Source of the DNA: Elusimicrobiota bacterium
Lineage (GTDB): Bacteria; Elusimicrobiota; UBA8919
Length of the DNA: 25,830 bases
NCBI GenBank assembly: GCA_003452965.1
Contig: DMMW01000032.1
Span: 7,508-33,337 of the forward strand
Reading direction: 5' to 3'
The position numbers and the translations under genes were made by a program. Under the pieces are notes generated by a model. The model was not told the DNA's origin. It ran no database searches and saw only the letters and a program-made list of their open reading frames with translations. This document shows, piece by piece, positions 22,754 through 25,830 of the stretch. Each line of letters begins with the position of its first letter. The stretch's first letter is position 1.

Positions 22754-22833
22754 GTGCGATTGCGGGATAGCGGGGTTGTGCGATTGCATTCATTGCACTA
22801 TCACACTATCTCACCACCGCACTATCGCACTAT
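22754..22833. repeat. GCGATAGCGGGATAG-type repeat between uxaC and the TIM-barrel gene
   Basis: GTGCGATTGCGGGATAGCGG is followed by the complementary series GCACTATC, CACTATCTC, CCGCACTATCGCACTAT. The unit is imperfectly palindromic and starts two bases past the uxaC stop. Related copies: 3840-3917 and 24297-24331. Confidence 0.6.
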
Positions 22834-22835
22834 AC

Positions 22836-24269
22836 TTATAATTTATACGTCTTTTTTGCCAATCTGAATGTTGTATCGTTAATCATTTCTTGCGCATCAT
22901 CCATATCCACTATTTTTCTCGCAACAAGCCCGGCTATCCAGCTTGCATCCATCCTCCTGGATAAATCGTGTCTTGCCGGTATTGATGGAAAAGATCTCGC
23001 ATCATCATTGAATCCTGCCGTATTATAAAGCCCGGCTGTTTCCATCATATTAAATCTGTACCTTATCATGCCATTTATGCTGTCATGGAACCACCATGGC
23101 GGACCCAGTTTCACTGCCGGGTAATGTCCGGCAAGCGGCGCCATTTCTCTTGCATAATTCGTTTCATCTAAAGTAAATAAAATCAACGTCAATCTTGTAT
23201 CGTTGCCATATTTATTCAATAGCGGTTTTAAATTTCTTGTGAATTCATCTTGTATTGGAATGTCACATCCTTTATCCGGCCCGAATTTTTTATAAATTAT
23301 CGGATTATGATTTCTGTATGACCCGCAATGCAGCTGCATTACCATGCCATCTTCTATACTCATTCTTGCCATTTCCATTAACATATGTGCGGTAAATTTT
23401 TTTGCATCCTCATCGGTTGCCTCGCCCTTAAATGCACGGCTTAAAATATTATTTGCTTCAACTTCGGATAATTCCGCGGTGTAAGAAATCAATGCCGCAC
23501 TGTCGGTGCAAGTCGCTCCCATTGATTTAAAGAACTGACGCCTATTTTCAAGCGACTTAATAAATGTTTTATAGTCATGAACATCTATGCATGAAACTTC
23601 ACTTAGTTTTTCAATATTTTTTTTCCAGCCTACGGAATCCAGATTTACAATCGCATCGGGCCTGAATGTCGGAAGTATTTTTCCTTTCCAACCGGAATCC
23701 CTGATTTTTTTATGGTATTCCAATGTATCTGTTGCAGAATCAGTTGTACACAAAACTTCAATGTTAAAACTTTCAAACATTTTCCTTGGAGAATATTCCG
23801 GCGAATTTAATTTTTTATCAATGATGTCGTAAATTTCCATTGCAGTCTCGCTATTCAATTTGCGTTTTATTCCGAATAAGTTCGTGAATTCATATTCAAG
23901 CCAGATACCGGTAAGGGTTCCCCTGAATAAATAAAAATTATCGGCAAATATTTTCCATATTTTTCTGGGGTCTTTTTCAGTCTCACCACCGTCAATTCTC
24001 GGTACACCTACTGCCTCCATCGGGATTCCTTGAGAATAAAGCATCCTATAAAGATAATGGTCAGGAATTATTATGAGTTCCGATGGATTTCCAAAGGTTG
24101 AATTTTCTTCCGCAAACAGATGTGGATTTATATGGCCATGAGGGGACACTATTGGAACGTCCTTTACGGAATCATATAATTCCTGCGCTATCCATTTTGT
24201 CGTAGGTTCTGAATCAAAAAACCTGTCTTTTGATGATATTAAATCTTTCTTTGCCATAATAAAAACCAT
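22836..24269 (-). CDS. uxaC: Glucuronate (uronate) isomerase
   Basis: Isomerises D-glucuronate to D-fructuronate (and galacturonate to tagaturonate), the first step of uronic acid catabolism. The 477-residue protein shows the amidohydrolase metal motif HGH at 44-46 (SPHGHINPH), FTLDETNYAREMAPLAGHYPAVKLGPPWWFHDS from about 365 to 397, and GFNDDARSF at 419-427, all typical of UxaC. The SDR at 11330 could carry out the next step; mannonate dehydratase and KDG kinase are not in the window. No Shine-Dalgarno is visible before either the ATG at 24269 or the in-frame ATG at 24257 (MAKKD), so the start is uncertain by four codons. A GCGATAG repeat lies 28 bases upstream. Confidence 0.95.
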   Translation of the reverse strand: MVFIMAKKDLISSKDRFFDSEPTTKWIAQELYDSVKDVPIVSPHGHINPHLFAEENSTFGNPSELIIIPDHYLYRMLYSQGIPMEAVGVPRIDGGETEKDPRKIWKIFADNFYLFRGTLTGIWLEYEFTNLFGIKRKLNSETAMEIYDIIDKKLNSPEYSPRKMFESFNIEVLCTTDSATDTLEYHKKIRDSGWKGKILPTFRPDAIVNLDSVGWKKNIEKLSEVSCIDVHDYKTFIKSLENRRQFFKSMGATCTDSAALISYTAELSEVEANNILSRAFKGEATDEDAKKFTAHMLMEMARMSIEDGMVMQLHCGSYRNHNPIIYKKFGPDKGCDIPIQDEFTRNLKPLLNKYGNDTRLTLILFTLDETNYAREMAPLAGHYPAVKLGPPWWFHDSINGMIRYRFNMMETAGLYNTAGFNDDARSFPSIPARHDLSRRMDASWIAGLVARKIVDMDDAQEMINDTTFRLAKKTYKL

Positions 24270-24296
24270 TTATAGAGTTTTAGCGTTCATTCAACA

Positions 24297-24331
24297 TTGT
24301 GCGATAGTGGGATCGTGCGATAGCGGGATAA
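24297..24331. repeat. Short GCGATAG-type repeat
   Basis: It contains TGTGCGATAGTGGGATCGTG followed by CGATAGCGGGATAA, the same words as at 3840-3917 and 22754-22833. It lies between the small HKW-repeat gene (6 bases after its TAG stop) and uxaC. Confidence 0.55.
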
Positions 24332-24336
24332 CTTCG

Positions 24337-24702
24337 CTATTTCTTCTCTTCTTTTTTAACTTCTTTCTTTTCTTCGAGTTTACAATATGGTCCGCTTTTG
24401 TTGCGCCATGCTTCAGCATAACCGTTCTTTATCCAGTCAATCGCAGCCTGTTGGGTTCCTACATCATAACCCAATTTCTGTGATAGATACCATTTGTGTT
24501 TTTCAATTTCAGTTCTTTGCGATTCAAAATCGGCTTTCATTTTCTCGTCACGCCATTTTTTTGAATGATTTGTATACCAATCATCCAAAGCAAAATCAAT
24601 GCCTACATCCTGACATGCTTTCTCAGATAAAAGCCACTTGTGTGTCAGAACCGCATTGATTTCATCCAATGACAACTCGTCCAGTTTATAAACTTTCCCC
24701 AT
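24337..24702 (-). CDS. Small protein with two HKW-LS-DVG-DW-W repeats
   Basis: A 121-residue soluble protein of unknown function. It is an internal duplication: residues 21-51 (HKWLLSEKACQDVG, later DDWYTNHSKKWR) and 69-100 (HKWYLSQKLGYDVG, later IDWIKNGYAEAWR) share HKW, LS, K, DVG, A, DW and WR at the same spacing. The motif recalls a segment I associate with DUF4032-type proteins; that link is from memory and weak. The C-terminus (from about 108) is a charged low-complexity tail of Lys and Glu. GAGAGG lies five bases before the ATG, so translation is likely. It sits between the WecA-like gene and uxaC. No signal peptide or membrane segment. Confidence 0.72.
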   Translation of the reverse strand: MGKVYKLDELSLDEINAVLTHKWLLSEKACQDVGIDFALDDWYTNHSKKWRDEKMKADFESQRTEIEKHKWYLSQKLGYDVGTQQAAIDWIKNGYAEAWRNKSGPYCKLEEKKEVKKEEKK

Positions 24703-24753
24703 ATTATCCTCTCTAATCAGGTTACACCGTTTATTACTTTTGAAACGGTTCCA

Positions 24754-25806
24754 TTACATTACTCTTCCGTTAAATATCGTAATTAAAATTGCAAATAATG
24801 ACAAAATAAAAGTTATAATATATATTAAAAAAACTATTTCTCTTTGTGTCCAACCTTTTCCCAGTAAACGGTGATGAAAATGTCCTTTGTCAGCTTCCAT
24901 TATTGATTTTTTACTGCTGAATCTTCTTAATATGGAAAACGCCACATCCAAGACAGGAAACGCTACTACAATTATCGGAATAAACAGCGATACAACCGCT
25001 GTTGTTTTTAAAGTGCCTATAACCGTAATTGCACCGAGTATAAAACCTATAAACTGACTTCCGCTGTCTCCCATAAATATTTTTGCAGGATAAAAATTAT
25101 GAAATAAGAATCCAATGCAAGCGCCGGTAAGCGCAGCACAAAGAATAGCGGCAAGTTTTAACTGTTTAGAAAAAAGAATTACTTTTGTATCACTCTGCAA
25201 AATAGCAACAATTAAAAAAGTGGATGCGGCTATTGCAACAACCCCTGCAGCAAGACCGTCGAGCCCATCAATAAGGTTTATCGTATTCATAAAACCTATA
25301 AGCCAAAAAATGGTTATAATCTGGCTTAAAAGTAACGGAAAATTTAAATAATTACTAAAAAACGGTAAATTTAATCCTGTAATATTGATACCATAATTTA
25401 TTACTGTTAAAGCAGCTATTATTTGAATCAGGAATTTTGGGACAGGAGGAATACTTTTTTTATCATCTAATAAACCTAAGATGAAAAGGATTGTTCCACC
25501 GACTATTATCCCAATAAACTGATTTTCTAAAGATAAAATATCTATTAAATTATCATTTACTATTACTTTATGTCTGAATGCAAGTAATTGACCGAATCTT
25601 TTAAATAGAAATAGCGAACAAACACCTACAACGAAACCCAAATAAATTGCGATACCACCCCATCTCGGCATTAACTTTGAATGTACTTTTCTTGCGTCAG
25701 GATTATCCATTACTTTGAATTTTTTTGCCAACAAACCCGCCAACGGAGTAAAAGCGAATGAAATCACCAAAGAAACTATAAACGCGCTTAAATATAAATT
25801 ATTCAT
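24754..25806 (-). CDS. WecA/TagO-type undecaprenyl-phosphate sugar-1-phosphate transferase (MraY family)
   Basis: An integral membrane enzyme that moves an N-acetylhexosamine 1-phosphate from UDP-sugar to undecaprenyl phosphate, starting O-antigen, capsule or other surface glycan synthesis. The 350 residues contain about ten hydrophobic helices. Motifs: DNPDARKVHSKLMPRWGG at 34-51, GLLDDKK at 111-117 (D114, D115), NTINLIDGLDG at 174-184, FMGDSGS at 244-250, and HFHHRLL at 309-315, the His motif typical of the WecA rather than the MraY branch. The ATG at 25806 gives a normal N-terminus, but no ribosome site is visible and the frame stays open to the window end, so an upstream start is possible. 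Confidence 0.93.
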   Translation of the reverse strand: MNNLYLSAFIVSLVISFAFTPLAGLLAKKFKVMDNPDARKVHSKLMPRWGGIAIYLGFVVGVCSLFLFKRFGQLLAFRHKVIVNDNLIDILSLENQFIGIIVGGTILFILGLLDDKKSIPPVPKFLIQIIAALTVINYGINITGLNLPFFSNYLNFPLLLSQIITIFWLIGFMNTINLIDGLDGLAAGVVAIAASTFLIVAILQSDTKVILFSKQLKLAAILCAALTGACIGFLFHNFYPAKIFMGDSGSQFIGFILGAITVIGTLKTTAVVSLFIPIIVVAFPVLDVAFSILRRFSSKKSIMEADKGHFHHRLLGKGWTQREIVFLIYIITFILSLFAILITIFNGRVM

Positions 25807-25830
25807 AAATTCTATAATACAGGATACAGA

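Overview
The window is an AT-rich chromosomal segment from an uncultured-looking diderm bacterium. The style suggests a candidate phylum of the Elusimicrobiota/Firestonebacteria/Omnitrophota kind: a secreted LamG protein ending in a FlgD-like Ig domain, a PPi-type phosphofructokinase, and intergenic spaces packed with short palindromic repeats. That placement is inference; there is no rRNA or other marker gene here, and I saw no tRNA. All 21 genes I support lie on the minus strand, so transcription runs right to left.

Right part (18.0-25.8 kb): a WecA/MraY-type membrane transferase, a small protein made of two HKW-type repeats, glucuronate isomerase (uxaC), a TIM-barrel sugar isomerase/epimerase, a Gfo/Idh/MocA oxidoreductase, a NagB-type glucosamine-6-phosphate deaminase, a PIG-L/LmbE deacetylase and a cyclophilin-like protein. 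Middle-left part (2.9-12.4 kb): an SDR of the mannonate/fructuronate reductase type, PPi-dependent phosphofructokinase, a HAD phosphatase, PdxB, a LarA-family protein, 6-phosphogluconate dehydrogenase and a second TIM-barrel isomerase. Together these suggest use of uronic acids (glucuronate to fructuronate to mannonate) and amino sugars, feeding glycolysis and the pentose phosphate route. At 1-2441 is a large secreted LamG protein cut by the window edge.

Between these two metabolic blocks lies an accessory island (about 12.5-18.0 kb): a SIR2-like protein with a TPR partner, a winged-helix plus PD-(D/E)XK nuclease-like protein, a class II Fic protein with a C-terminal winged helix, and an AAA+ ATPase with a DUF4143-type tail. 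Genes or gene pairs here are separated by copies of one approximately 120-bp repeat with GGGGACG/CGTCCCC ends. Three copies are full length and one is deleted to 38 bp. Copies can begin 1-3 bp after a stop codon and end 14-36 bp before the next start. This cassette-like layout is the most unusual feature of the window.

At least five repeat families are visible: GTCATTCC/GGAATGAC units; the GGGGACG family; MITE-like elements with CAGACTGTGTC-type ends and an inner TGTAGYTGC hairpin, one of them nested inside another repeat; CCCATTAGAGA-ended units filling two intergenic spaces; and GCGATAGCGGGATAG tracts. Several repeats supply the stop codon of the neighbouring gene. Regulatory signals include a consensus TTGACA-N17-TATAAT promoter overlapped by a perfect 11-bp inverted repeat before the SDR gene, a three-site operator array at the Fic promoter, and a perfect 13-bp hairpin abutting the Shine-Dalgarno of the HAD gene.
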